The position numbers and the translations under genes are program-made. Source: Borreliella japonica (GTDB lineage Bacteria > Spirochaetota > Spirochaetia > Borreliales > Borreliaceae). From it: DNA of 58,559 nucleotides. Within the stretch, counting starts at the first letter, position 1. The number at the start of each line of letters is the position of its first letter. Where the stretch lies: the NCBI RefSeq assembly GCF_900099615.1, contig NZ_FMTE01000002.1:1-58559 (forward strand), given 5' to 3'. Below, piece by piece: positions 1 through 9,900 of the stretch. The notes under the pieces were generated by a model. That model was not told the DNA's origin. It saw only the letters and a list, made by a program, of their open reading frames with translations, and did not search any database.

Positions 1-1
1 A

Positions 2-88
2 CCTAAACCCTGGTTCAAAACTAGTAAAAATGATTTAGCTTATAAAAAATTAAAACAAAAAATTAGAAATATAGTAATAATGTCATAA
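2..88 (+). CDS. C-terminal end of an unidentified plus-strand gene entering the window (partial)
   Basis: An open frame runs from base 2 to a TAA at 86-88, giving 28 residues: PKPWFKTSKNDLAYKK followed by a basic helix-like tail. The other plus frame containing the first bases stops at once. The composition (Lys, Asn, Ile) is normal for Borrelia coding sequence. I do not recognise the family. It would be the gene just outside the arginine deiminase operon on the telomere side and converges with the antiporter gene that ends at 226. It could also be chance, since only 87 bases are visible. Confidence 0.4.
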   Translation, partial: PKPWFKTSKNDLAYKKLKQKIRNIVIMS

Positions 89-96
89 TTTCTAAA

Positions 97-128
97 AAAT
101 TGTCCATCAATTTGCAATTATTTTTTTT
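97..128 (+). terminator. Possible weak rho-independent terminator
   Basis: AAATTG (97-102) and CAATTT (108-113) form a perfect 6-bp stem with a 5-base loop, and an eight-T run follows at 121-128. It lies nine bases after the stop of the partial gene ending at 88. The stem is AT-rich and therefore weak. The rest of 89-225 is AT-rich sequence between convergent genes in which I see nothing else. Confidence 0.3.
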
Positions 129-225
129 GATTATTTACATTTTTTATTTTATTGAATACTATCTCATTTATTAATGTTCATAAAGTATATAGTATATAAA
201 TTTATACTTGGCACTCTTATTTTAA

Positions 226-1647
226 TTACAAATTCAAATAAATGTTAGCTATAATAACTAATATGGAAATAAAAAATTCAATAATAAATAATGGTAAAAC
301 AAACTTAAACCAAGTACCATAACTCAATTTAGATATTCCTAATATAGCCATTACAACTCCACTTGTGGGTGTTATTAAATTAATAAGTCCAGACGAAGTT
401 TGCATAGCAATAACAACCGAAGATCTCGGCATTGACAAAAAATCAGCAAGTGGAGCCATTATTGGCATAGTTAAACTAGCATGACCCGACGAAGATGGAA
501 CAACAAATCCTATAAATATTTGAATAATCTCATTCAAAATGATAAAAAAAGGTCTCGGAAGATTATATAAAAAATTAATGGCAGCATTTAATATCGTAGC
601 TATAATCAAACCATCATCACATACTATCATAACACCTCTGGCAAGTCCGATAACAAGAGCTGCCGTTATCAGACTTTCAGAACCCTTCACAAACGCATCC
701 CACATTTCAGATTCACCCAATCTACAAATAAAAGCTGATATAATAGCAACCCCAAGATATAACATTGTCATTTCTTGCATCCACCAACCAAGATGGACAA
801 TACTAAATATCAAAACCAATATCATAAACCCAAATAAAAGTAAAACTAATTTATGAGAAAAAGTAAATTCAACAACATTCTGAGCATTGCCTCTAGAAAG
901 TTCATTTTTTTTAACAAAATATTGATAATGTTCATTTCTTTGAGAATATACAAGTGATTTTGAGGGATCTTTTTTAATTTTAGATGCATAAGCACAAACA
1001 TAAATTATAGCAACTGATACTGATACTAGATAAAGAACAATTCTAAAATAAAATCCATCCCGTAAGTTAATAGAAGCTATTGCAGATGCAATTCCTGTAG
1101 AAAATGGATTTACAGTAGAAGCCATAGTGCCCACTCCGGCTCCCAAAGCAATAATAGCTGTTCCAACAAGAGCATCATAACCCAAAGCCATTATTAAAGG
1201 AATCATAACAAAATAAAAAGGAAGGGTCTCTTCGCTCATTCCAGTTACAGTTCCACCAATTGAAAAAATAAACATTAACAAAGGAATAAGTAATTTATCT
1301 TTATGCCCCAACTTCTTAACTAAACAATAAATTCCCGCATCTATTGCTCCTGTTTTCATAATAATCCCATAAGCACCCCCAACAATTAAAACAAAAATAA
1401 TAATTTCAGCTGCATGTTCCATACCTTTTGACATTGCAGTTAAAATCGTCATAATAGGATGAAAAAATCCTCTGGGACCTCGATCTACAGATTGATAAGT
1501 TCCAGCAACGATTATCTCCCTTTTAGGTCCATCACCTATTTGTCTAAATTCTTTATCAAACTTGCCAGCAGGAATTACATATGTTAGGATAGTAACAAAT
1601 ACAATTAAAGAAAATATTATTGTAAAACTACTTGGCATTTTGATCAT
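226..1647 (-). CDS. YfcC-type membrane transporter, putative arginine/ornithine antiporter of the ADI operon
   Basis: Polytopic inner-membrane protein of the YfcC/C4-dicarboxylate anaerobic carrier family, with about a dozen hydrophobic segments and no soluble domain. Placed third after arcA and arcB, it most likely swaps external arginine for ornithine, the arcD role, although it is not a classical APC-family ArcD. I place the start at the ATG at 1647 (473 aa). A strong AGGAGG at 1654-1659 sits exactly 6 bases upstream of it, whereas the ATG at 1671 would begin inside the region carrying that ribosome site and has none of its own. The protein then begins MIKMPSSFTIIFSLIVF. There are 39 bases between the arcB stop and this start, so it is co-transcribed. 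Family assignment is firm; substrate is inferred from context. Confidence 0.88.
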   Translation of the reverse strand: MIKMPSSFTIIFSLIVFVTILTYVIPAGKFDKEFRQIGDGPKREIIVAGTYQSVDRGPRGFFHPIMTILTAMSKGMEHAAEIIIFVLIVGGAYGIIMKTGAIDAGIYCLVKKLGHKDKLLIPLLMFIFSIGGTVTGMSEETLPFYFVMIPLIMALGYDALVGTAIIALGAGVGTMASTVNPFSTGIASAIASINLRDGFYFRIVLYLVSVSVAIIYVCAYASKIKKDPSKSLVYSQRNEHYQYFVKKNELSRGNAQNVVEFTFSHKLVLLLFGFMILVLIFSIVHLGWWMQEMTMLYLGVAIISAFICRLGESEMWDAFVKGSESLITAALVIGLARGVMIVCDDGLIIATILNAAINFLYNLPRPFFIILNEIIQIFIGFVVPSSSGHASLTMPIMAPLADFLSMPRSSVVIAMQTSSGLINLITPTSGVVMAILGISKLSYGTWFKFVLPLFIIEFFISILVIIANIYLNL

Positions 1648-1686
1648 AATGCTCCTCCTAAATAATTTCATGTAGATAAGATATTG

Positions 1687-2670
1687 CTATCCCAAAGTCG
1701 CTACCATAACGGCTTTAATAGTATGCACTCTATTTTCGGCAACATCAAAAACAACTGAATTTTTACTTTCAAAAATTTCTTCTGTAACTTCAATTCCATT
1801 AAGCCCATATTTATCAAAAATATCCTTACCGACCACAGTGCTTAAGTCATGAAAAGCAGGCAGACAATGCATAAATATTGCATCAGATTTTGCCATACGC
1901 ATTATCTCTTTATTGACTTGATAAAACTTTAAAAGATTTATTCTATCCTCCCAATTACTCTCGCCCATAGATACCCACACATCCGTATACACAACATCAG
2001 CACATTTTAAAGCTTCTTCTTTAGAATCTGTAATTGTAATTTCACCCCCACTCTTTAAGGCCAAAGCCCTTACCTTAAGCATCAAATCGGAATCTGGAAA
2101 AAGCTCTTTGGGAGCAAAAATTCTAAAATCAAGTCCCATAATCGCACAGCCTTTCAACAAAGAATTGGCAATATTCCCTCTACCATCGCCACAAAATACC
2201 ATTTTAATCCCCTTTAAACTTCCTTTATGCTCTTCTATTGTCATTAAATCGGCTAGTATTTGAGTTGGATGAGAAATATCTGTCAATCCATTGTAAACAG
2301 GAATATTAGAATAATTTGCCAAACATTCAACGGTCTGTTGAGAAAACCCTCTAAATCCAATAGCATCATACATGCGTCCTAAAACTCTAGCAGTATCTAT
2401 CATAGACTCTTTTACACCTATTTGATTACCTTTGGGTCCTAAATACGTAATATTTGCACCTTGATCATACGCTGCAATCTCAAAAGCACATCTCGTTCTT
2501 GTTGAATCTTTCTCAAAAATTATAACTATATTTTTACCTTTAAGTTTTTGCACTTCAATCCCTGCATATTTTGATCTTTTTAAATCAATAGATAAATCAA
2601 GTAAATATCGAATATCTTTGCTTGTAAAATCTAAAAGATTTAAAAAGCTCCTATTTCGTAAATTATACAT
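1687..2670 (-). CDS. arcB: Ornithine carbamoyltransferase, catabolic
   Basis: Cytoplasmic enzyme that splits citrulline with phosphate into ornithine and carbamoyl phosphate (the catabolic direction in this operon). It is 327 aa, the normal family length. Visible signatures are the carbamoyl-phosphate loop STRTR (residues 56-60), HPTQ (134-137), a nucleotide-fold-like GDGRGN (161-166), DVWVSMG (230-236) and HCLPAFHD (268-275) carrying the catalytic Cys. The gene lies 65 bases after arcA and directly before the antiporter. The usual fourth gene, carbamate kinase, is not present in the window, so how the carbamoyl phosphate made here is used is not shown by this sequence. Confidence 0.96.
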   Translation of the reverse strand: MYNLRNRSFLNLLDFTSKDIRYLLDLSIDLKRSKYAGIEVQKLKGKNIVIIFEKDSTRTRCAFEIAAYDQGANITYLGPKGNQIGVKESMIDTARVLGRMYDAIGFRGFSQQTVECLANYSNIPVYNGLTDISHPTQILADLMTIEEHKGSLKGIKMVFCGDGRGNIANSLLKGCAIMGLDFRIFAPKELFPDSDLMLKVRALALKSGGEITITDSKEEALKCADVVYTDVWVSMGESNWEDRINLLKFYQVNKEIMRMAKSDAIFMHCLPAFHDLSTVVGKDIFDKYGLNGIEVTEEIFESKNSVVFDVAENRVHTIKAVMVATLG

Positions 2671-2735
2671 AATAACCTCTGACCTTTACAATTGGTTTTA
2701 AAAACACATTTACTTAACTTGTTTTGAATCAAATA

Positions 2736-3962
2736 CTAAATATCCTCTCTTATTAAAGGCATAGACATACATCTTGGACCACCACGACCTCTTGAAAGCT
2801 CACTAGAAGGAATTCTGTGAACCTTAATACCATTTTCTTCAAACAACTTATTAGTCACGTGATTTCTAGAATAAGCAATTATTTCTCCTGGAGCTATAGC
2901 TAAAATATTAACACCATCATTCCATTGTTCTCTTGCAGCATGTATTAAATCTCCACCTGCACATTTTATTATGTCAATCTTTCTACCGAGATAAAAACTC
3001 AAAACATCTTTAAGTCTGGCTTTTTCTTTTTTAATATGAATTTTACTAGAACTTGAATTATAAGTTAAAGCATAAATTGAGAAATACATATCATCACTCA
3101 TAAAACTTATAAAAACACTATGATCAATTTGCGTAAAAACTGTATCCAAGTGCATATAAGCCCTATTTTTTGGAATTTTAAAAGCCAGAATTGTGCTAAA
3201 TGAAGTTTTATTTTTAAAAAGACTAATAGCTAATTTTTCTACAGACTTCGCTTCTGTTCTTTCAGAAATTCCAATAACCAAAAGATTTTTACTTAAAACA
3301 AGCTCATCTCCACCTTCCAAAGAAGTCTCTTCCCATCTATTAAACCAAATTGAAACATTTTCTTTGTAAGTAGGGTGGTATTTAAAAATATACTCTGCAA
3401 ATATCGTTTCTCTATGTCTAACCTTAGTAGACATTTTATTTATTGTAATTCCATTGCCAATACTAGCAAAAGGATCCCTGGTAAATAAAACGTTGGGCAT
3501 AGGATCAATAATAAAAAGAATTGCACTATTAACCAAATCATCAAGGGATGTATAATTTTTAAGCTCCTCTCTTGCAACGCCCGAAATCATTTTAGAGACC
3601 ATATTATCAATAGTCAAATTAGAAAAATAATCTTTTAAAATAGAAATTGAGTCATCTGTTTTTATTTCTGCCTCAAAAATAAATTGGGATATAAATTTAT
3701 TTTTGAGCGCTACAGAAGAAGCAAGAACCTCGCTAACGAGATCTTCAACATATTCGACTTCAACTGAGTTATTTTTTAAAGTACTTACAAAAACTTCATG
3801 CTCTTGTCTTGCAACTTCAAGATAAGGAATATCATCAAATAAAAAATTTTTCATAATCAAAGGTGTCAGATTTTCTAATTCTTCTCCTGGCCTATGAAGC
3901 AAAACTTTTTTCAAACGCCCTATTTCTGAAAATATATTTATTGGATTTAAATATCCCTCCAT
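2736..3962 (-). CDS. arcA: Arginine deiminase
   Basis: Hydrolyses arginine to citrulline and ammonia, the first step of the ADI pathway. With the start used here it has 408 aa and shows FTRDPF (160-165), EGGDE (216-220), MHLDTVFT (270-277, catalytic His271), REQWNDG (344-350) and the C-terminal [11 protein letters not shown] with the nucleophile Cys398. A longer reading from an ATG at 3989 is possible, but the ATG at 3962 is preceded by AAAGGGGAAATCG, a good ribosome site, and the likely promoter -10 at 4000-4005 would put the transcript start at about 3993, leaving the upstream ATG almost no leader. First gene of arcA-arcB-antiporter. No regulator gene lies next to it. Confidence 0.96.
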   Translation of the reverse strand: MEGYLNPINIFSEIGRLKKVLLHRPGEELENLTPLIMKNFLFDDIPYLEVARQEHEVFVSTLKNNSVEVEYVEDLVSEVLASSVALKNKFISQFIFEAEIKTDDSISILKDYFSNLTIDNMVSKMISGVAREELKNYTSLDDLVNSAILFIIDPMPNVLFTRDPFASIGNGITINKMSTKVRHRETIFAEYIFKYHPTYKENVSIWFNRWEETSLEGGDELVLSKNLLVIGISERTEAKSVEKLAISLFKNKTSFSTILAFKIPKNRAYMHLDTVFTQIDHSVFISFMSDDMYFSIYALTYNSSSSKIHIKKEKARLKDVLSFYLGRKIDIIKCAGGDLIHAAREQWNDGVNILAIAPGEIIAYSRNHVTNKLFEENGIKVHRIPSSELSRGRGGPRCMSMPLIREDI

Positions 3963-3999
3963 CGATTTCCCCTTTATAAAAATTGCCATATATTGAAAT

Positions 4000-4026
4000 A
4001 TTATAGTTTAAATTTAAAAATATCAA
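4000..4026 (-). promoter_or_regulatory. Sigma-70-like promoter of the arcA operon
   Basis: Read on the minus strand, TATAAT occupies 4005-4000 and TTGATA 4026-4021, separated by 15 bases, slightly short of ideal. The predicted transcript start is near 3993, giving a leader of about 30 bases to the arcA ATG at 3962. It lies in the divergent gap between arcA and the lipoprotein gene at 4149; the rest of that gap is runs of A and T. Confidence 0.5.
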
Positions 4027-4148
4027 TTATTTATTAATATTTTTAAAAAAATATTATAGGTATAAAAAAATTACTAAAAACAAAAAAAGAAATTCTAAAA
4101 CAAAACTTTAAATCAAAACATTAACAAGAATTATGCTAAAATACTATC

Positions 4149-5771
4149 ATGAAGAAAATTAATAGATTAATAGTAATATTAATATTGACTATGCATATCT
4201 TATTATTCTCTTGCTCCTTAATTATGGATAACAAGTCAAAAAATCTAAGCAAATCAGAAATCATATTAACACAAAAAACACCACTAGAAAGCTCTTTGAT
4301 CAGGAATCCTTCCGGCACAGAATATCGAATACCAATATCCAACATTCAAGAAATTTTAAACAATAACGATAATTCTTTCTTAATAAAACAAACAGCAGCA
4401 AAAATAAAAATAAGTCCACAGAAACTAGAAGAAATAAAAAACTATTTAAATGCTTATAAAAATTATTTAAATAATGAAACAGAATGGATAAAGTTTATAG
4501 ATCAAAGCAGCGTAAATGGCAATCTAACAATCAAAATTGATACTGCTTTTGAAAAAAAAACAAATTTTGATCATACAAATTCAGATAATGAAAAATTGAC
4601 AGCATTAATTGAATTACAAATGCACCTAGAAAAAGAAATTCTAAATTTAATTGAGCAAACATTCAATGATAAAAATTTAGGATACATACAATTAAGCCAT
4701 ATCAATTCATTCTTTCCCCAAGAAAATACAAACTCAATAACAAAAGAAATAATAGATGGGGAAGAATATGTTGCACCTCATATAATAGCAAATCAATTGT
4801 TAAAAATAAAAGATAAAAAATATTTTAAACAATTTATGTACTTTTTAAAAGTTGAAAACAACACAATAGAAACAATAATTGAAAAACAAAAAATTGCAGA
4901 TCTTCACAATGAATTGTATTATTCGAAACAAACAACACCTCCTAGAAGGAAAAAAAGATCAACTGTTGATCCCGATAACAGTAATCAATATGATCTAATA
5001 CCAAAAATAATAGATCCAAATACAGGCATTGAAATAACCCCTGAAAAATTAAGATCTCTTTTATCAAATGGTGACATAATACTAATAAAACCAAAAATAG
5101 ATTGGACAGAGTTTTTTTATTTTTGGCAACATGTAGGAATATTTGATGAAGAAAAATATGAAGCTACTAAAAAAAATGCATTCAATGGAAACGATAGTTT
5201 CGATATAAAATCAATAATTACAAGCAATCAAATCAAATTCGATACAGCATCTACTCAAGGCTCAGGATATGAGAAACTTTCAACATATGTACAATCAAGA
5301 ATATTAAAAATATTCTCACCAATAACAGACACAAGAACAATCCAAAAAGCTATTAATTTTGGAAGAAGCAGATATATTGACAATAACTTTGGATACATGA
5401 TTCCATTAATATCCTCTAATTTATGGACAGATTCATTTAATCTTGAAGAAATTCATAACAAAACCTATTGCTCTTTAGTAGTTGATAGAATATATAAAAT
5501 AGCGGGGCTTAATATATCAAGAAATTATGAAATTTCAGGAATAATTACTCCTGGAGAAATAAATGCAGCAGCTTATAATTTTTACATGTCTTATACGATT
5601 ACAGGAATACTCCCAAGCGTGCTCCCAAAAAGGCTCATTAAACCTAGCTTAAAAGAAAAATTCATTGGTTACAACAAAGAAATAATAGATACAATGGAAA
5701 TAAAAAAATCGCAAGAAAAAATTTTTGGAAGAGCTTGCAATATAACAAACCTTTGGTGTTCAGGAAGTTAA
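4149..5771 (+). CDS. Lipoprotein with a permuted papain-like (YiiX/NlpC-P60-type) hydrolase signature
   Basis: 540 aa. The N-terminus is a lipoprotein signal (MKKINR, hydrophobic run, lipobox LLFSC with Cys22), so it should be membrane-anchored outside the cytoplasm. Residues 30-300 are Lys/Asn/Ile-rich and partly helical; I do not recognise them. From about 300 the order of motifs fits circularly permuted papain-fold proteins such as YiiX: NGDIILIK (308-315), then QHVGIF with His328, then TYCSLVVDRIYK with Cys441 at the head of a helix. In that group His precedes Cys, and the substrates are amide or lipid ester bonds, often in cell-wall material. The activity here is inferred, not shown. No ribosome site precedes the ATG; a TGCTAAAAT element (extended -10 like) ends only six bases before it. 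A divergent partner is arcA; RNase HI follows after 9 bases. Confidence 0.75.
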   Translation: MKKINRLIVILILTMHILLFSCSLIMDNKSKNLSKSEIILTQKTPLESSLIRNPSGTEYRIPISNIQEILNNNDNSFLIKQTAAKIKISPQKLEEIKNYLNAYKNYLNNETEWIKFIDQSSVNGNLTIKIDTAFEKKTNFDHTNSDNEKLTALIELQMHLEKEILNLIEQTFNDKNLGYIQLSHINSFFPQENTNSITKEIIDGEEYVAPHIIANQLLKIKDKKYFKQFMYFLKVENNTIETIIEKQKIADLHNELYYSKQTTPPRRKKRSTVDPDNSNQYDLIPKIIDPNTGIEITPEKLRSLLSNGDIILIKPKIDWTEFFYFWQHVGIFDEEKYEATKKNAFNGNDSFDIKSIITSNQIKFDTASTQGSGYEKLSTYVQSRILKIFSPITDTRTIQKAINFGRSRYIDNNFGYMIPLISSNLWTDSFNLEEIHNKTYCSLVVDRIYKIAGLNISRNYEISGIITPGEINAAAYNFYMSYTITGILPSVLPKRLIKPSLKEKFIGYNKEIIDTMEIKKSQEKIFGRACNITNLWCSGS

Positions 5772-5780
5772 TACTACCAT

Positions 5781-6383
5781 ATGGACAAATATTATGCATG
5801 CATTTTAATCAATAGCAATGAAAAAATCATTTTCAAATCCTGGGAAGAATGCAAAACTGCTATTAAAGGAAAAAATAATAAAATAAAAAGTTTTAAAACA
5901 ATAGAACAAGCTCAAAATTGGCTATTGGACAATGGGGATAAAAAAAATTATCATCATCCGATTGGAATATATTTTGATTCTGGAACAGGAAGAGGAAAAG
6001 GTGTGGAAATTAGAGTTGTAAACGAAAAAAGGATTTCGGTATTGAATAAAATTCTAGATAAATCCTTGATTAATGAATATGGAAATCATTATGTCAAAAA
6101 TTTTCAAGGGATTAGCAATAATTTCGGAGAATTACTTGCCCTATATACAGCACTCAAAATAGCATTAAAAGAAAATATAAAAAACATATTTGGCGACAGT
6201 AAATTAATAATTGACTATTGGTCAAAAGGAATTTATAATAGCGAAAAACTAAAAGAAATTACTATTAACTTAATCAAAAAGACGGTTGAACTAAGGAAAA
6301 AATTTGAAGAACAAGGTGGAAAAATTTCTTTTATTCCAGGAAATGAAAATATTGCAGATCTTGGTTTTCACAAAACTAGATAA
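5781..6383 (+). CDS. rnhA: Ribonuclease HI with N-terminal RNA:DNA hybrid-binding domain
   Basis: Cuts the RNA strand of RNA:DNA hybrids, as at R-loops and primers. Residues 1-50 (YYACILINS, then WEECK and SFKTIEQAQNWL) are the hybrid-binding/viroplasmin-like domain seen in many RNase H1 proteins. The catalytic domain follows, with the four acidic residues in order: Asp66 in IYFDSG, Glu117 in NNFGELLAL, Asp139 in FGDSKL and Asp193 in IADLG. The total of 200 aa is normal. The ATG is 9 bases after the preceding lipoprotein stop, with AGGAAG further upstream than usual. Its 3' end overlaps the start region of the next gene by about 40 bases in another frame. Confidence 0.88.
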   Translation: MDKYYACILINSNEKIIFKSWEECKTAIKGKNNKIKSFKTIEQAQNWLLDNGDKKNYHHPIGIYFDSGTGRGKGVEIRVVNEKRISVLNKILDKSLINEYGNHYVKNFQGISNNFGELLALYTALKIALKENIKNIFGDSKLIIDYWSKGIYNSEKLKEITINLIKKTVELRKKFEEQGGKISFIPGNENIADLGFHKTR

Positions 6384-6900
6384 AAATATTGCCAAAAAAT
6401 ACATAAAAACAATATTTTTGATCTCAATGGTTTATTTTTATTGCTGTACAACAATAAAAATAAACCATGATTATAAAACTAATTTTAAAGTTTTAGAATC
6501 TCACTCTAAATACATTGACATAGATGTCATTAAAGCGACAAATGAATATATTTATATTCAAATTACAAACAATAGTTTAGACATAGTAAAAATAAATTGG
6601 CAAAACACTAGTCTTAACAACGATAAGATTGTCTTTAAAAAAGAAGATCTTACAATAAACAATGAAGCAAAGTATAAAAGTAAATATAGAGAGTTTTTTA
6701 TTGGTCCTAAAACTTCATTTAAATTTAAAGCATATCCACTGAAAATTTATCCTAAAAACAAAAATAGCAATGCCTTAAGCTTGACTATTAAATATCCGTC
6801 CATTTTTAAACTCAACATAACAAAAGCAGAAATCGAGACAAAAAAAACAATAAATATTTTAATAACAAGAACTATTAAAATCAATGCTACTAATACATGA
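6343..6900 (+). CDS. Hypothetical exported or lipid-anchored protein overlapping rnhA
   Basis: About 185 aa from the ATG at 6343 (TTG codons at 6352 and 6361 are alternatives; an ATG at 6304 would overlap rnhA further). A basic stretch KNIAKKYIK is followed by a hydrophobic run and YFYCC, resembling a relaxed Borrelia lipobox. The remainder looks like a beta-rich extracytoplasmic domain (alternating hydrophobic positions such as YIYIQITNNSLDIVKI). I recognise no family. The first part of the frame lies inside rnhA, which suggests translational coupling. It converges with the LptD-like gene, 9 bases between stops. Real coding is supported by the signal-like segment and the long open frame, but the start is uncertain. 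Confidence 0.6.
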   Translation: MKILQILVFTKLDKNIAKKYIKTIFLISMVYFYCCTTIKINHDYKTNFKVLESHSKYIDIDVIKATNEYIYIQITNNSLDIVKINWQNTSLNNDKIVFKKEDLTINNEAKYKSKYREFFIGPKTSFKFKAYPLKIYPKNKNSNALSLTIKYPSIFKLNITKAEIETKKTINILITRTIKINATNT

Positions 6901-6909
6901 AAACCATTA

Positions 6910-9900
6910 TTATTTTTTTGTTTTTCTATTAATGATAAGCTCATAATTTGTATCTTTGTTGTTTTCAAATGACGCTTTTACGGGAGCAAAAAAATTCCAA
7001 GAGATATAAATTGTAAAGTTATTTCTCCAAATGGGAGAATAAATCCCGTCAGATCCTCTTATCAAATCGGGCTCTAAATTATATTCGCCAACAAATTTCC
7101 AATCATAAAAATTGAATTTAAAGCCAGATGAAAATTTTTTAATTTTAAAAAGTGAATTTTTTCTATCTTGAAGATTAAAGAAATTGAAAGATTTCAAAAA
7201 ATCAGTGAAAATATTGACGGTCTCAAGGCCAATTTGATCCATATATCCTTTGAAGTATCTAAAAGTCTTAGTATTGACAGAAAAAGTAGAAAAGTAAATT
7301 TCTAAAAATTCTGTATATTTAAATTTAAAAGTCAATGCAGAACGAAGTTCATTATCTGTAAATTTCTGCAAATTTATTTTCCAGCCGGCATCTATCCCTA
7401 AAGTAAAAGAAAGTTTATTATCAAACAAATTTAAAACATTCAATTCCTTTTTATAACTAGAATCTAAAGAATATGGAACAAGTTCAGTTGTAATGCCAAC
7501 CTTGGAAAAATCTCCTTTTAAAGGATCATAATTATATTTAAAGTCATCTTTCATTGCAAACAAAACCTGAAAATCAAAAACATTAAGCTTAAACGAAAGT
7601 TCAGAAACTCTATTTATCAAAGGATCATAAGCGGCTAAAAAACTAAATTTAAAATAATTCAAATATCTTGGCTCAATTTTATAATACAAAGCAGGAGACA
7701 TTTCTAAATTTTTATAAGGTGATGTTGGCTTTTGAGGCTCCAAAGGGTTCAATACGGGCTGAACAACAGAAATTCCAGGATTTTTTATAGTATCTTCTTT
7801 AAACTTTTTATAATATTTAATTCCAATCCCAGCCTCTTGCAACAAATAAGGGAAATCTAAAGAAAGTTTAAACTCAGAAGAAGCATTAATATCTTCAAAA
7901 CTATTTTTTAATTCGCCTGAAAGCTCAGCACTAAAATAATTATAATCATAAATTAAAGAAGCTGTTAATAATTGATAAAAAGTTTCAGGATCAGATAAAA
8001 AAATACTACTATTCTTATTAACTAAAGATTTTGCATCAGTATCATATTTTCTATTAAATGAATACAAAGTAGACTTATTCTCAAACTTTAAAATACTTCT
8101 GGAAAATAAGGGATACCTAATAAAAGGAAGCATGTTTATATTTATTTGATTAATAACAGAATGCTCACTTTTTTTATCTTTATCTTCAATCTTAAAATCT
8201 TTATTTAAAGGATTATACTCAATAGTATTAAGATATAATAAATTCTCCAAAGTAATTAAACGATTATAAAAATCAGCATGAATTTTTATATCCGTTTTAT
8301 TTTTTATATCGAATAAATAATTTTTTATTTCATAATTAAAGTCCTTTGGACTTGTAATACCATAATTATTGAAAAAAACATTATTTCTTAAATAAGGATT
8401 AATGCCAAACCTAACAAAAAAAGAATCAAATTGATCAACATTTTTTAAAGTAATTGGTTCTGAAGATATATATAAATTTTCATTTAAATCTTTTATTTTT
8501 TTTGTCTTTTCTCCCTTCACACTCTTTTTATCATTATCTTTATCTTCTAAATTTTTAATTTCTGGGCGCATTATCATTTCTTTAGTGTTAGTATCAGCTG
8601 AAAATGTCCACTGATTATTGTAAAGGTCTTTTTGAAAATTTAAATCAATATATGGAACATAAATTCTCTCCAAATAAAACCATTTTCTTGTAGGATCATT
8701 AATCTCTTTTGGCTTTTCTAAAGGAGATTTAACATAAAGATTCTCATAACCAGACAATTTAAAACTTAAGCCCAAATTATTTAATTTGTAATCTAAAATT
8801 GAATTATCACCAAATGTTCGGTTATAAAAAGAAGACAAATTCCAATCAAAACTATTAATACTAGTTTGCTCTTTAACCGAATCTCGATCTAAATTTAAAA
8901 GAGAAAAAAATGTAGCACTCTCTATTCTATCTCTAAAATCAATATTAACATATGGATCAGAATAGTGCTCTAAGATAACCGAAAAAAGTGCATCGCTTAA
9001 AAGAAATTCTGTTTTAAATTTAAGTAAATATCTAAAAGGAACTTCAAGCCCAAATATATCTCCTTTGTTAAGATTAGAAAAACTAAAAAGAGATTGTTTT
9101 AAAGTTCTATTATTAAAAGGATAATATCCTCCATCGTAATTATAAACATTTCTAGTAAAACCTAATCCAAAATTTCCTTCCAAAGTTTTAAAATGCCCCA
9201 AAGTATTGCTCAAATCAAAATCTATTCCAGAATAAAATCCTAAATTAGCATAAATATCAAAAATTAACTTAACATAATCTTTATTCTGACTAGATGCTGA
9301 ATTTTCTGCGAAAAAATAAGTTAAATATCCATTTCTTATGTAAGGTTTTTTATCTGAATTATAAACAGAATTAAAATCAAAATCCAAAAAGGAAGAATCT
9401 TCGCTTGAGGATTTATTACCAAAAAGATAAATAGTATTAAAAACAGAAAAACCTTTTCGTGGATCCAAACCTAAAGATGGATTAAAAAATAAACTATCTC
9501 CCGGTCTGAAAAAAAAAGGAATATAGAATATTGGAACTCTTCCCATGTAAAATACAGCATTTAAAAACCCAAAATCTCCTGAAGGCAATACCCATATTTT
9601 AGAAGCCCTTATAGAATAGTAAGGCTCTGGAATTTTACTAGTTGTTACAAAAGCTTGTTCAAAAATAGTAACATCATTATCTATCTTTTTTAAAACCTTG
9701 CCTCCAAACGAAAGAATATGATCTATTTGATTTTTTTGCATTTTTTTCTGAAGAATACCATCTTTTAATAGAAAATTTTGAGAATCAAAATCAACAAGAA
9801 ATTCATTACCATAAAAATAAAGCTTTTCATTGGTATCCATATCAAGAACATATTCGACATTTCCAATAGCATAAAGTTTTTTAGAATTCCTATTAAGGAC

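Noticed and set aside
6747..6968. 73-aa minus-strand frame at the end of the LptD gene
   Set aside because: Opposes the small plus-strand gene and overlaps the LptD end in another frame; no start signal.
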